From assembly GCA_022605955.1 (NCBI GenBank), contig JAKCOZ010000001.1, positions 15,740,146 through 15,804,145 on the forward strand: a stretch of 64,000 nt of DNA. The letters run 5' to 3'. This stretch comes from Rallus limicola (Eukaryota; Chordata; Aves; Gruiformes; Rallidae). A model generated the notes under the pieces. It was not told the DNA's origin. It searched no databases and saw nothing but the letters and a program-made list of their open reading frames with translations. Positions within the stretch are counted from its first letter, which is position 1, and each line of letters opens with the position of its first letter. The position numbers were made by a program, and so were the translations under genes. Below, in pieces: positions 49,757 through 62,640 of the stretch.

Positions 49757-52079
49757 GTGAGTACGCCTCCGATTTAAACAGACACATATGAATTTGAGTA
49801 ATAAGGCATTCTTTTAGATGATCTATTATGGAGCTGTTGTATCACTGTTAGTCAAATATATTTATTGTGTGTAAGTATCATCAATAGAGCAATGACAACA
49901 TAAAACCAGTATCTACATTACAGTAACCGCTCCCATACTTTCTTCTGTCCAGTCCTCAGTGTATTTTCATAGTCTGCTGCCTGCATACATGTTTTTTGCC
50001 AAGAGCCACACTGTCTCCATGAGAGTTATCTCCCAGCTTGCATCTCAGTGTGTACACATTGAGGCAGGAGGAGGAAGATTGAGACATAACAATCTCATGA
50101 CAGCACATTTGAGGCCTCCATGCAATTTCCAAACACAAGGATGTAGCTAAGTGCCCGAGGGCACCAAGCGTAAGCAGCACAGTTGGTGGGGAAGGGATGC
50201 AGAAATAAGCCTATAAATGCAAAGCTTCACTGCTGTTTGGGAGAAGCAGCAGGGTCTCAGAAGTCGTCATTCAGTGGGATGAAATAATCCCAGGTGTAAC
50301 TGTTAAGTCCAGCAAGTAAAGAATTTGCATCATATTTTCTATTAGGAATTTTTCTTTGTGTTCCTGAAAAGATGCTGGAGACCCAGGAAAACATTAATCA
50401 ACAGCAAAGCATAATCCCATAATCCCGTGTCCAGTGGGGAGAGGTGGCAGTGGCAGATGAGGGAATCCTTCACCCGTGCAAAGGAGAATAGGAAATGCCA
50501 CAGGTACAAGACAAAGTCTCAAGTGTGTGACACTAATCTGCTTAATCACACTCAAGTAGTACCCATAAAAGTCAAGTGGCCAGGGAAGGAAATAATCACT
50601 TTTGTGCTCTCTTTCTAGAGCTGTCTAACCTGACACCTTTGCACCTACTGATGGGACCACAGACAAACTCTGTCCCATGGGGAACAACTCACGTCAGCCA
50701 GCCACCCATCCCCTCACAGCTCTATTTCAAGTGATTACCCAGCACCTTCCTGCTTCCCCTGCTGCAGAGCTCTCCATGGCAGCTTCCCCCAGGGCTATGC
50801 TCTTCCACCCCTCAGAAACTCTGCTCAGAGATGCCTCCACAGCAGCACACCCATGCCCACCCACAGCAGTGGTGAGGACACACGCTGGCTGCTGCCACAG
50901 CCAAATAAGCCTTGGGCATTTTGACTGCCCAGAAACATACCTTCCAGGTGGAGCACAAGAAGAGGGGTGGGCCACGTGCTGCAGGAGATCTTTTGAAATG
51001 TAAAGCTGGAAGAAAGACTCAGCTATCCCAACATTACAAAACAGGGACTGTCAGTGCATTTAACTACTCTTCCAGAGACACCTGGTATTTATCTCCACTA
51101 TGTTTTTCTCAGCAAAGGGGAGATAATGGCACTGGCACTATCTTCAGGGTCTTGCAGCAGTTCATCTGCTCTACCTCCTTCCCCTCCTCTCCCTCTGACA
51201 CTGCCTGTCAACCCATCCATGGAGAACAGGAAAAAGAAAAAACAGGGACAAAATTAACCATAGAACAAGGGGACAAAAGGCCATATTCAAGCAGGGTAGA
51301 GAGGAAGAGGAAAAAAAAAAGATCATGCTCCTGCAACAGGTGTCATGGGCCCACACAGCAATGACAGATTCCTTTTTCTTCCTCAACCACAGCCATGCAG
51401 TTGTTACCCAACACATCCAAAATTACAGCAACCCAGGCATTTATGACTCCTAGGGGTCAAATTCAGCAATGCTCAACCCTTAAATCCTAGCTTGTGACCT
51501 CAGGAACCTGGGTCATAAGAGTTCTCTGAAGGTTTGAGTAACCTCAGAGCTGCCACCTTCCTCCTCCTCAGAGGAAGGTCCAATGCTACTTCTTGTGTCT
51601 GCAGAGCATGCTGAAAGTCCCACGGTGCAGGACATCCTAGAGCAGACCAGCCTATTCTCCCCCACTTGCAGCCCTGAAAGGATGTTCTTCAATGGGAAGT
51701 TCCCCTTCACCCAGGGCAAGGGAGTACATTCTGTCTTCTGCAGTCTACCTATGATCTGGATTCATGTCTCACACCCAGCCAGAGAATCCCTGATGTGACA
51801 GCTCAGGGAAATCAAATGAAGTGCCAATCTTATTTCATTTTTCAGTTAAATAACCCACATATGGGAGAAAACATAGTTTCCCCAGACATCTGCCACACAT
51901 TCCAGAAAAATGCATTACAGGCATGCCACTAAGTGTGAAATAGATTTTTAAAAGTTAAAAAGCTATTGGATATTTAAAGGATGTGTGACATATCACAATA
52001 TGCTGGGAAATGCATTTTAAAGAAATAACAGCACCTCAAAGATACTGTGGAGGGATGCAATTAATTCTGTGCTTTGAAA

Positions 52080-52240
52080 AAAAAAAACCTGGGTTATGGA
52101 GGAAGGTTTTTTAAAAGTACCTACTTTAATAGCTAATTATTGTATTGTAGGGGAAACTTGAAGCTTCAGTAAGAACTGAACTACACGGTAAAAGGCGGTA
52201 TGCAGCTACACCGATAACACAGATTTTAATTAATCCTACC
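52080..52240. promoter_or_regulatory. Possible conserved non-coding element
   Basis: Unique AT-rich sequence holds taatagctaattattg, aggcggtatgcagctacacc and gattttaattaatcctac, with a few retained CpGs. Homeodomain cores recur three times in 130 bp. Evidence is textural only. Confidence 0.27.
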
Positions 52241-55200
52241 CCAAACTCTTCTCCCTTCCAACATCCAGTTTCATGTACTTAGAGCTTCAACTGACTGGTA
52301 GCTTGAGCTGAAATTTCCATAGCAGGTATGACTACCATTTTTTTTGGGTGGAAAACTAAGCTGAATTTCAACAGTTGCAAAAAACAATGTTTTATCTGTG
52401 CAAAAGCATTTGAGAGGGGTGTTTTTGACCAGCACTTGTTGCTGAATGCTCCTAAACACTGCTTCCACACTGGGCAACAGGGTAGCCTGAGACCTCCTTT
52501 GCTCATCCTGTAACAACCCATCCAAACAGAATTAAATCAGCAGCTCCCATGAGGGAAAAAAAAAAGCACACTTCAAATGTGCTCAGGAGAGACTATTTTG
52601 ATATGACCGAATTCAAGAAGTTAAAACTGAATTAAGACTGAAAGTGGAACCTCAGTTTCTTCCTCTCTACATTGCCTGTACAACACAATCTTTCACTGAA
52701 TACTTACTTTTCATTTTTTCCCCACAGGAGTCCTACATATACAGGACAAGGTGGCATTCAGAGAAGACAGCAGTGTGACACCTGTTTAACCAATGGGTCT
52801 TAGAGATGTTTGCTGAGAGCAGGGAAACAGAAATAAGCAAAATTGCAATATACAGGCTGTGGGACAGTGAGATCAGTTCGCCTCACCAACCCTAGATGTG
52901 ATGCTCCCGTCCTGCCCCTTCTCACCACATCCTGAGCCCTCAAGCCCTGCCAGCCAGTCTCCACTTGGGCTCACTGCCCAAGCCTTTGCCTTCTCACCCA
53001 TCATGATCCTCACCTCTCCCACCCTCCATTAGCCTTGGCCAGCCTACTCAGTCCCCTCTCCCGTTTGCTCACCCATGCCATCACTCCCCAGACCCTTCCC
53101 TCTGGTGCATAAGCTTTCCATCTCAGCTCCCTGCTGACTGCCTGACCCCACTGAACTTATTTTATTCCTTGTGAGCTTCTCAGTTCCACATTCCAGTATC
53201 TTTCCCAAGCTTTTTTCCTGGTCCCTGTCTCCCAGATGTCAAATTAAAATTTAATTAAGACATAAAAAGTCCGTTTGATTGGGAAAAGTTGTGCAGTTTT
53301 AGAAAAACATGGTGCCACCTCATATAACAATGAAAATCAAGCATTCCATTTCTTGGGTTCTGTTTGTGTTCATGGTCCTCATATGATCTGTGTGATTTCA
53401 GAGATCCTGCTGCACAAGAGATGAAATAAAGACATTACTTGATACCCAGCAAGGAAGAAACTGTGTGTTGTCAGGAGGTTGCCCATGTAGGGAAAGACGA
53501 CGGGGTCAACCTGTAAGAAATAGAAACTAGGAAGCTATAGAATGGGACAAAATACTCCAAGAAAACAGTGAGAAGACTGCTGTCCCCAAACACTTTTCTG
53601 GTATAAAATGAGTCATTAAAATCCCATTTTCAGAGGGAACTTCAGATAGGAAGACAAGAGCAGTCTTCTAAACAATGGGTCAACAAATATAGAGAAGAGG
53701 GGAACAAAGTCCAGATCAGTGAAGGATCCTACTCCATCAAGGAAATGAATCAGAAAGGAATCACAGGGAAAGGAAAAAAAAAAATGCTTTGAGGAAAAAA
53801 GTAACATCCTTCATTAAGAAATATCACAGTTGGCCAGTGGCACTGAACATCAGGCGGTACCACAAAGGCAATATATTATTACTATTGCACTTCTATGAGC
53901 GTGTCTCTTTTAATATAATGCACTCATGACATAAATGCTTTCAAGGCCTGGCCTGAGTCTCATGTATGTACACAGTAGAGCCTGCCCAATCCACACAGAG
54001 ACCTACTCAAAGCAAAAATTGCATCCCGAGTTCATAAATACATGAACAGAAACAATGACACAAAAGGTAATAAACCACAAACCATACTTTTCTCAAATAG
54101 GCTTTAGCTTAATTATTGATAAGAGTGCTTGTTAACAATGCCTGCAAATGATCTGTAGTGCATTTTGTAGAAAATAAGGACATTGTATTCATAGGGGGAC
54201 TTATCGCCGCACCAGAGTGACAAGTTCTTGGCTGAGAAACAAGACGCAGGCTACAGGTAAATGTAGGAATCTTCCTTCTGGGGTATGTGAATGACAATGC
54301 CAAGTACACCTTCATGGTATTCTAGCATGCTCCAAAATAACAAGCAGAGCTTGGAAGGCAAGCAGAGATTTTAGAGCTCTGGCTTAAGAGACTATCAGCC
54401 TCGGCATGGAAGAAAATATTTTTCCATCCTTGAGCTCCTGCCTTTTCCTTGCCATGAAACAGAACAGCAGCTGTTTGCTACAAACTGCCTGTTTCGAGAT
54501 GGAGGTTAATATCTTACCATGTGTTTTCTTTACATTCCTTCCCTTCTTGCCTATGGAGGCAAATTCCACAGCTAGCATTACTAGCTCTGGATTCAGCAGC
54601 TTTCTCTTGGATGAATTTGTACTGATGTTAGCCCTTTTCATCCGTGACTCTAAGAACTGAAATCCCACAAGAGGTACATTTGGTTCACTCTGCCTCTCAA
54701 GACATCCAGTTACTTCAAGCTACAAGCAACCTGAAAGTCCTTGTGGTATTTCAGCATTCATGCTACTCTGGCAGGGCAGCGATAAACAAAACCAAGTTAT
54801 TCAAGTAAGATGAAACAGCTCTCACAAAGGTTTGGGGGCCAGGAACAAGGCTGAGACAGCAGGGTTGGTTCAACTTTTGTAAGTAAACCCTTGAGCACCT
54901 TGCCCAGCTTCCAAGCTGGGGCACAGAACCAGGAGACCACAGCTACACAGCTCCCAGCCAGCATGCTGAACTCACATCTGTCTGTGTCTGCCTACAAGAG
55001 CCAGCCTGGTGAGCAGGCTTTAGCAGGGAGTTGGCTACCTCCCAGAAGGGACCAGGGTCAGGTGCTTCAGTGGCAAACCCCACCCAAACTGGTCCAGAGG
55101 ATGCCCACATGCCAGCACTCTGTCCCAGAGAGCAGAGCCCTGTATTTACTGCCCATCACAGCACTACTGCAATCAGCACAGTACTCCTGCACGCTGACAG

Positions 55201-55779
55201 CATGTGGTGGGGATGTCAGGGATGCCACTTGCACATCAGAGGGAACAGAAGGCTAGGTGCCGATTCAGACAGGGAATAATGCTCTAGATGAGGACAGAAG
55301 TACCCTGTGAGGATGAGGAGGGTGAAGAAGCAACAATCCCACCACAGCACAGGCACCAAACTTGGGTCAGATATAACCACCTTCTGTCCAGCCAGCCTTG
55401 CCTCTCACCAAGATCACCCAATTTCCCATCCATTGTCCTCACTCCTCACTGTCCCCCAACTTCACCTCCTTTCCTGCCCTTCCATTGCCCTGTACTGTCC
55501 CCTGCACTGTGAATACCCACAGATAAGGGAAACCCACTCTTTTCACAATTAAGCCCTGTACGTCTCTACAGAGCCCTGGCCTTTTCCCTGCTTCTAAGCC
55601 AAGGAGTTATGCCCCCTCCCCAATTAAATCCTACCTTCAGACCTTCCCTTTTAGCTCCTGACCATCCCCCCCAGGAAGCCTGTTGTCTGCAATACTGGCT
55701 AAGGGCCTCTACAGAAAGAGGCAATTCAAGGGCGGCCCCAATCAACAGAGACACGCTGATAGCAGCAAAACCAGGGAAT

Positions 55780-55870
55780 GACAGCAAGGGAAGGGAAAGA
55801 AAAAAAAAAAAAAGGAGAGGGAAAAATGACAGACTGCCACAGATGGAGACAGGAGAGGGGAGAGACAGGG
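55780..55870 (+). repeat. Polypurine tract with A15
   Basis: Sequence is strongly A/G-biased, including A15 at 55800-55814 and gagacaggagaggggagaga near 55845. Low complexity; it accounts for the Lys/Arg-rich open frame that crosses it. Confidence 0.8.
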
Positions 55871-56429
55871 TAGCTAGTGACAGGAGGGGCTGCTGGAGGA
55901 GTTGCGGGGACTCGGCAGCTCTGAGCCACATTCAAGGAGGGGGAGCGATGGCAGCTTTTATAGACTCAAACACAGTAGGTGATGACAGGGGGAGAGAAAA
56001 CTAAGGCAAGAAAGGAAAAGCAAAGAGTGTGGTTTTGTATCCTAAGTGAGGACAGATTTCTCTTTCCTCCCTGATGAGCGGCAGCACGTAAGTGTAAATA
56101 GCACCATTGTCTCAGGGGACAGATTGTTACCCACATCAAAGCTCTGCACATCCCCCATCCAACCCAAGGGAGCTGCTCCCCTCCCCTGGTCTGCACTGAT
56201 ACATCAAGCAGGGAGAAAGCTGCAGCAAAGAGAGACAGGGATGGACATCCTTCTGTCAGGAAGGTCAGGCTGAGCTCTGCATCCCCACCAGCTGACCTTG
56301 CTATCAGAGCTGTACAGGTGGAAGCTGTGACAACCACAGCACTGCACTCAAACTCCAGCCCCTAGACCAGCCAACCCATGCAAACACCTATGCAGGTCTT
56401 CTAGCACCATCATCACACCACCTCCTTAT

Positions 56430-56560
56430 TCGCCTCACTGGTCTGTGATGGCAGTCAATAAAGATCAAGTGCTCATGCTGATTCTCTCAGATCTATTGTC
56501 TGCCTTTGATATCATTGATTACAAGGATTTGTTGAGATGCCTGCCAAGCTCAGCAGGGAT
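56430..56560 (+). mobile_element. L2-type LINE reverse transcriptase remnant
   Basis: From 56469 the plus strand reads VLMLILSDLLSAFDIIDYKD and continues LLRCL. This matches the L2 reverse-transcriptase motif A segment (VLVLLDLSAAFDTVDHxxLL), including the AFD triplet with its catalytic aspartate. The preceding bases gatggcagtcaataaagatc fit the residues before it. Downstream similarity fades after about 56560. L2 is old and sparse in birds, which agrees with the decay. The surrounding 78-codon frame (56537-56773) is in a different phase and not meaningful. Confidence 0.72.
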
Positions 56561-59500
56561 TTGCAGCATGGTGCTGGAGTAGCTGTTCTCAACCTAGATA
56601 ACCTCTACTTATCACTCCCCATCAGTTTGTCTTACATCTTCATAATCACATTTCATCTCTTTACAAGTCCAGCTGCACTCTTATCTGCCTTCCTTGCTCA
56701 TCTCAGCCCCACCACCTCAGCCTCCTTCCCTAGCTACTGGTCAAAACTCTGCTGTTCTCTCCAGCCAGAATAAGAAACATCCCTCTTGGCTAACCTGTGC
56801 CCTTCTACAAGCTTTGGCTGAAGTGTTCCCTGCTCATTTCAGCAGCAGAATCCAGAGTGCGCCTCCAGAAAGGGGAAGCCATGGAACCTGCAGCATCCCT
56901 TCCTTGATGAAGCACAGCTGATGTGAAGCAACATGGTGCAAACCCAGGGTGGCAACAGCAACAATCAAGAGAAGGACAAGCTCAACCTGCCAACCAGATC
57001 TGTCCCTTTTAACAGCCTGGTGGAACTTCCCACCACTCTTCAGCCCTCCTCCAAGTGCCCCCACCAACAAGAGGCTGCAAACCCAGTTTCAGAGAAACCA
57101 AATTCAAACAGGACCTCCTTTGCCTCTGCCCCACAGCAGGCAGTGAAGCATGGGAGAGGCAGTGGCATGGAGAAACACGAGGGACAGTGAATGCACTGGT
57201 CAAGGTATGCTGGCCCAACAAGAGCCAGTGGACAAAGCAAGAGAAAGATAGAAGTGGGTGCAAGCTTGAGCCTGGTCCATCAGGCTGCAGCCTTTCCACA
57301 CTTTCATCTTCTAAAGACAGCATCTCTCTAGGACTGTTAAGATCTTCCCAGCTTACAGGCCAACAGCTTGGCAGACTCTTTGCTCCTTGTCTCTCCATAG
57401 GTCTGAAACAGGCCATGTTTTTCCAGAGTCTTTCCTCTTAACCACCCTGGGACCAACCGCAGACCATTTGCTGCAGAAGAGCTGCAGCTCCCTTAACTAT
57501 TCCTCACCTGAAGCAGCTCCTGCCAAGTATTCCACTCACCATACAGTAAATTTAGCTGGCTGCAGGATCTTCCCCCTGGTCTGGGGTGGGAAGAGTGTCA
57601 AGTCCTCAAATAGGCAGCTGGTCAATTTGTTAGTGGTTAATTGCATTATTTAATTCACATTGTTATGACAGAACATGCAATTAGAGGTCTGGTCAGAGTA
57701 TTTTATAGGTCTTAAACTCCAAATGAGTATTTTTATTGCCCTTTCTATTTCTCCAAGAGCCCCCTCCAGCCCCCTCACATACCCTGCTCCAGTGTTCACA
57801 AAAGCTCGAAAGGCAAACTGGCCATTTTTCAGAGAGTAAGTGTTCTCATCTCCCAGGCAAAATACATTCCAGTGAACAAACACAACATGGTCCAGAAGGG
57901 AACTTTCTTTCAGTTCAGTGACGCACTCTGCAAAGGGATAGGGCAGTACCCCAAAAGCAGGCTCTGCTACCATCCCCACACTGGGCAGAGCACGTCATCC
58001 CTCTCCTCCGGCCTGACCCAGGTACACCCCAGGCTGACACAAACCACACCATATTGTATGACAAAACCAATCTTCCCAGCTCAAAAAGCAACATCTATCA
58101 CAAACAGACCTGCTTTCATTACGCATAGCGGCACAACACTGATTTACACCAGACAAGAGTGTTACTTTCATCCTCTACTCCTCCCCACCTTCCATGTTCA
58201 TTGACTTGAACTAAACCAGGGAATACACAGAGATACTGCAACAGCCTTTTACCAGGTCAGAGTCTCAGTCCCCACTTTCCTAAAGCACCAAAGCATGGAG
58301 CATTAGCAGGTCTCTTCTTGCAATTAGCCCTTCCTCCAACAGTAGAACTCTATCCTTCAGTAACAGGGAAAATGCCCAGAGCTTTGCATGACAATAGTAA
58401 GGATACACTAAGTTTTTTTTTAGCTTCACTTCTGATTTTGTTAGACCCTATGGACATTAAAACTTAAGACAGAGCTCCAGTTTTGTTTGTGCTGTTGTCC
58501 TACTTCATTCTCAAATCATGGTCTTTGACTCCTCACTATAAATACCTTCAGAGAATAAGCTAAAGGGATAGGAGGCAGTAAGTTATCCTGTCTCAGCATT
58601 TATGTTTAGATATACAGGGCCAGCTTGCAAGCCAGCCAAATTTAGACCTCATCCCTTTACATCTGCCCACTTGCCTGGAATTGCGTACATCTCACAGACA
58701 CACAGCCCAGACAATTTTATCCCCCTCCCTTCCCCCTTTCCCCCCCGAGACCACAAGCATGACTGAGAACCACCCCTCTAAACTTCCCATCATAAACCTG
58801 CACAGCGAAGGACCCACACTAATGACCCTGCTTTATCACTAGTTTTGCACAGGCAGCTTTCTTCCCAACTGCTTGTGCAGGTCCTAAGCCCTATCATGCT
58901 TCCTCTCCAACCACAACCAGGAAACTAAACTACTCCCTGTATCCCCTTTGCACCCCTCTATAGCAGCCGGGGAACCAAACAGTATAGCAATCCTACAGCC
59001 AGCACTCCCTGCAGCTCAGTATCCAGACACTTGCTCTTTAGTAAAGAGCTAAAAAACAAGACACCTCCAGAAATTGACTTTGCCCTCTGAAGAAGGGGGT
59101 TAAGTTAAGCAAGCCAAATTTCCTGCTACAGATGACAGTCTGTCACATATCGATGGGAGGAGCCTGGATCTCAGACATGTAGTTAGATGAAGTGAAGCCC
59201 AGCTATCTTCCCAAGAGAAGAATTACCTGGGAAATTCAGGGGCAGTTCGCTAGCATAGGAAAAATACTGCTTTTAAAGCTTAGACCTAGGTCTTAACACA
59301 GAATGGAAGGAGAGTAGTTGAGGATAGATTTGTCCTGGGGAGAGAGCCGTGTTGGCCTGGTACATACATTACCTTCTAATATTAATCAAGTTTATGGACA
59401 ATTGGCTCGTTAAAAGTCACCCTTATTTGCTAATAGCAAACTTCAATCCACCAGTTGAGAAGCTTGGCAGAGTGGCAGAAAACCCAGCAAGATCTAAGGC

Positions 59501-61977
59501 AAAAAAACCTAAATTTTTTAAATTTGAAAAGTATTTGGCACATGCCCAAGAGAACACTAATGCCACCAACACCACACGTCCACTGGAGAGACCTGGATCA
59601 GCTGTTTCCCATGCAACAGGAGTGACTGTAAAGCTGATTTAGCACAGTATGGAGTGCAGAGAGGTTAGATAGCCTCTTAGAGAAAAAAAAAAAAATCATG
59701 TTGCACTTGGATGATTGGGTACACAGATATATCTGTTGGCTGGAAGGTCTTTAGAGCTGCATAATCAACAGAAATCAATCCATTCCTAAGGGCACAGCAG
59801 CAACATCTGCCTGATTACCTAGAACAATACAAAGCTATCACAAGTCCCCAGCTAAGTGCCAGACTCTTCACCTGTCTTCTGGGCTAGATTTGCAAAGAGA
59901 GACAGGAGAGCTTGTTTTTTAAAATGGAGAGTCAGGCATAACATCTGCATTTTAGTGTTTTCCTGGTATGCACATAAAAGCTGATACTACTGACCCCAAG
60001 AGTGGAAAGCCATGATCCCTAGGTCCTCAAGAATGATGAATGCTGCTTAAAATGCATAAGCCACTCATTTTTTTTGATGTATTATTATACCTCCTGGACA
60101 TATTTCCAAGCTCTACCTGCTACAGAGGCAGGAACATTTCTTTTTTATTTACATATACATAGACATAAATAAATGTACACATGTAAAAAGAAAAGTAAGC
60201 CTCATCAGAGGATTACAGGAGCTCAGGCCTTAAGACAGACATCAACTATTACAAGACTCACAATAAATTTGCAGCTGGTGTTTGCTTATTAATTAACTAC
60301 ATCCAGTTGTTATGAATACTGCATCCAGGGTTTAACAGTACCCAAGGCAACAGCTTAATGCAGAAACAAGTGCACCATACTACAGAATCTGCACATAAAA
60401 TTTCACTCACACAAAAATAAATTGCCCAAGCTGGTATCTGACCAGGGTGTAACAAACAGCACACCTATTCACCCAAAGCTGCTTAAGGGGCAAAAGATTC
60501 GTCAGCCCCTCAGCCATGTGTGTCACCTGAAAAGCAATGAGTTTGGCAGCACTGGGTGCCCATGCACCACGGCATCACCCACTCAACATTGGCAAGAAAA
60601 ACACCAATTACCGATCCCCATCATTTATTTTGCTCCTCTGGCATTTGATTCTCCACTCCCACAGGGCAGTGTCACCAGGAAACACCACCACTGCCACTGA
60701 CAACCACCCTACACTCTGACGGCTCGTACACAATGATGCCTGTGTCACCAGGCAGGGAAGGAGTGGAGAATAATTCTGTAGGTTTTCCCGGCTCCCCATC
60801 AGGATGCCCAAGGCCAGTTCCATTTCCTTGTTCACCAAGCACACAGCCCAAGCTGATATGACTGTCAGTACAAGTTAAAGGAAAGGTACCACCAGAAACG
60901 TGGTAGAACTTTCAGGGACAGGTACAACAGCACAGCCCTTAACTGAAGGAACTTTAATGAGCTACAACGAAGCTCCTCAGTACTCACGTGCAGATGTGCT
61001 AGCTTTAAGAAGCTACCCTGCTCTACACACTGTGAAACATAGCACCCAGTACTAAAAATTAAGGACATATATAAGATTCTGCACGACTAGGACCTGACTT
61101 GCTGCTCTTACACCGCTGAAATCAACTGGAAACATAGCACTTTACTGCTTAAGAACACAAAGAGACACCCAAATGGCCAACACCCTACACAGATGAGGGA
61201 AGGGGGCTGGTATGTAACAAAAAGCAAGAAAATGAGGGAGCAGTGAACAGCAGAGCCTATCTTGTTGCTGCTACAGTTTTAGCATTGATTTTTTTTAATG
61301 GCACACTTCACTCTTGGTCTCATTGTCATGTCAATATTATAGAAATGACAGCAAAGGGAGGTCCAGACCTCCTGGAAAGAGTTTCTTTTAAAGAAAGGCT
61401 CAAAGGACAAACCAAATACATTGCATTTAACCCTAGGTATAGGTGAAGTGTAAAGTCTTGATGGAACCCCAAGAAGTCAAACAGCAATGCGTATATCCAG
61501 GCATCTCTGATAACCTCATGATTTGCAAAGCGCATCAGGATGCATTTGGAAGGCGCCATGTGGCATGCCCTTTATTTAGTCCCAAACTCTTTATAAATTC
61601 ATAAGATGAACACTGCACCATTGTTTTGGAAACATGTTTTCACACTTTTAACCCTATTCCCCCTCAAAGCCTGACTTAAAATCCTATTTGAATTTAAGTT
61701 TAATGAAAGGGGAAAAATACCTTTACAACCTCTCTCATAACAACACCTACAATACCAACTGTGTTAACATTGTAGCTACACCAGCCCCATGGTCTGCAAC
61801 TCAGAGCAGCCAGCCTTCTACACGGTCATCAAAACACAAATCAGCCTAAACAAACTGCTTGGCAGGTTTCTGACACGCTGCATCACACAGGACTCCATCC
61901 CAACAGGAGGACCAGAAGCGACATCAGGCTCCAGTTGAGCGTTGCCCCACGTACCCAGCTGATTGCACAGCACTTAC
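56561..61977. other. Non-coding DNA, no gene recognised
   Basis: Two opposed frames of 128-135 codons overlap at 57009-57441 in a CT-poor-stop region; neither has a domain. An A13 run lies at 59683-59695. A pyrimidine patch with a C run is at about 58725-58746. No named repeat is recognised, and the stretch is otherwise unique. Confidence 0.56.
60240..60365. promoter_or_regulatory. Possible conserved non-coding element
   Basis: The block includes cacaataaatttgc, gcttattaattaactac and gttatgaatactgcatccag in unique sequence without repeats. A palindromic ttaattaa is its strongest motif. Low confidence. Confidence 0.22.
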
Positions 61978-62018
61978 CTGTATCTAACAGGGTTAATCAG
62001 GATTAAACAAAAAACATC
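61978..62018 (-). other. Candidate 41-nt exon, minus strand
   Basis: On the minus strand ATACAG|gtaagtgct is a near-consensus donor at 61978/61977, and ttgttggtaagcag is an acceptor ending at 62019. The 41 bases between are open in one frame (DVFCLILINPVRY). The acceptor tract is only moderately pyrimidine-rich. It lies about 420 bp from the enhancer-like block at 62440. No host gene is known. Confidence 0.17.
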
Positions 62019-62439
62019 CTGCTTACCAACAAACTAAGAGATTTCAAGCATTCATTTAGACAGTATGTAAAACCACCCCAGAAAGGTGCAACCACTGAAC
62101 TTCAAAGCATCTGTCTGGCTACTCTTCACCATGCAGCACGATGACAAAAAGCACAGTAAATACTCCTCCTGTGGACAACCACCACAAGTTTCACATGAAA
62201 TGCAGTTCCCATCTTAATAGAGAGTTAGGGCCTACAGTTGTTTTGCAATAACAGCATTACATACTTACACACTAATACCCATCCAAAAGGGGCATTCAAG
62301 CAGGGATGTAAGGAGTTGTTTCTCCTCTGACTGCAGTGCAGCAAAGGAACATGGAAGTTGTTTAATAGCACATAACAAAATTGCAGGACTGCTCATGGAA
62401 GGAAAAATAATCTTCAGGGGAGGGGGGGGGGGTTAAGTA
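62019..62439. other. Non-coding spacer
   Basis: Unique sequence without open frames of note. A guanine run closes it at 62422-62432. Confidence 0.55.
62422..62432 (+). repeat. G11 homopolymer
   Basis: Eleven consecutive G follow agggga, directly beside the enhancer-like block. Confidence 0.9.
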
Positions 62440-62640
62440 GGTGGAATGCAATTACCTAAATTGAAATTTGGTGGTTAATGACCTTGTGCTTACAAAAATG
62501 GCGACGTAGTCCTTAACAATCAGAGCTTCCATTTTAAGTCGCATTGACAGCGCTTCCATAACAATGATCATGAAGCTCTGGCCTAGCACAAAGTCAATGA
62601 AAAGATTAACAGGCTTTTAATTAATGCCTTATCTTTTTTT
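62440..62640. promoter_or_regulatory. Probable conserved non-coding element
   Basis: This is the most enhancer-like block in the window. It combines gcaattacctaaattg, ggttaatgacc, ttaacaatcag (SOX-like), gtcgcattgacagcgc (TGACAG, TALE/MEIS-like), ataacaatgatcatgaag and ggcttttaattaatgcc. Several CpGs survive (ggcgacgtag, agtcgc, agcgc) in AT-rich DNA. It has no repeat signature and no open frame. The motif types named are established binding cores; activity is inferred. Confidence 0.42.

Larger units (their letters stand above)
49757..56429. other. Non-coding DNA, no gene recognised
   Basis: No gene or named transposon is seen. Open frames of up to 150 codons (50912-51364) consist largely of low-complexity Ser/Lys/Pro-rich sequence or sit opposite other open frames. 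Polypyrimidine-rich DNA occupies about 52900-53230, and a purine-rich tract with an A15 run lies at about 55780-55870. AT-rich block 52080-52240 is listed separately. Confidence 0.56.

Noticed and set aside
50912..51364. 150-codon plus-strand frame
   Set aside because: The C-terminal half is Lys/Arg-rich low complexity from purine runs; no family match.
57009..57441. Opposed 135- and 128-codon frames
   Set aside because: Both strands open together reflect local scarcity of stop codons; neither has a domain.
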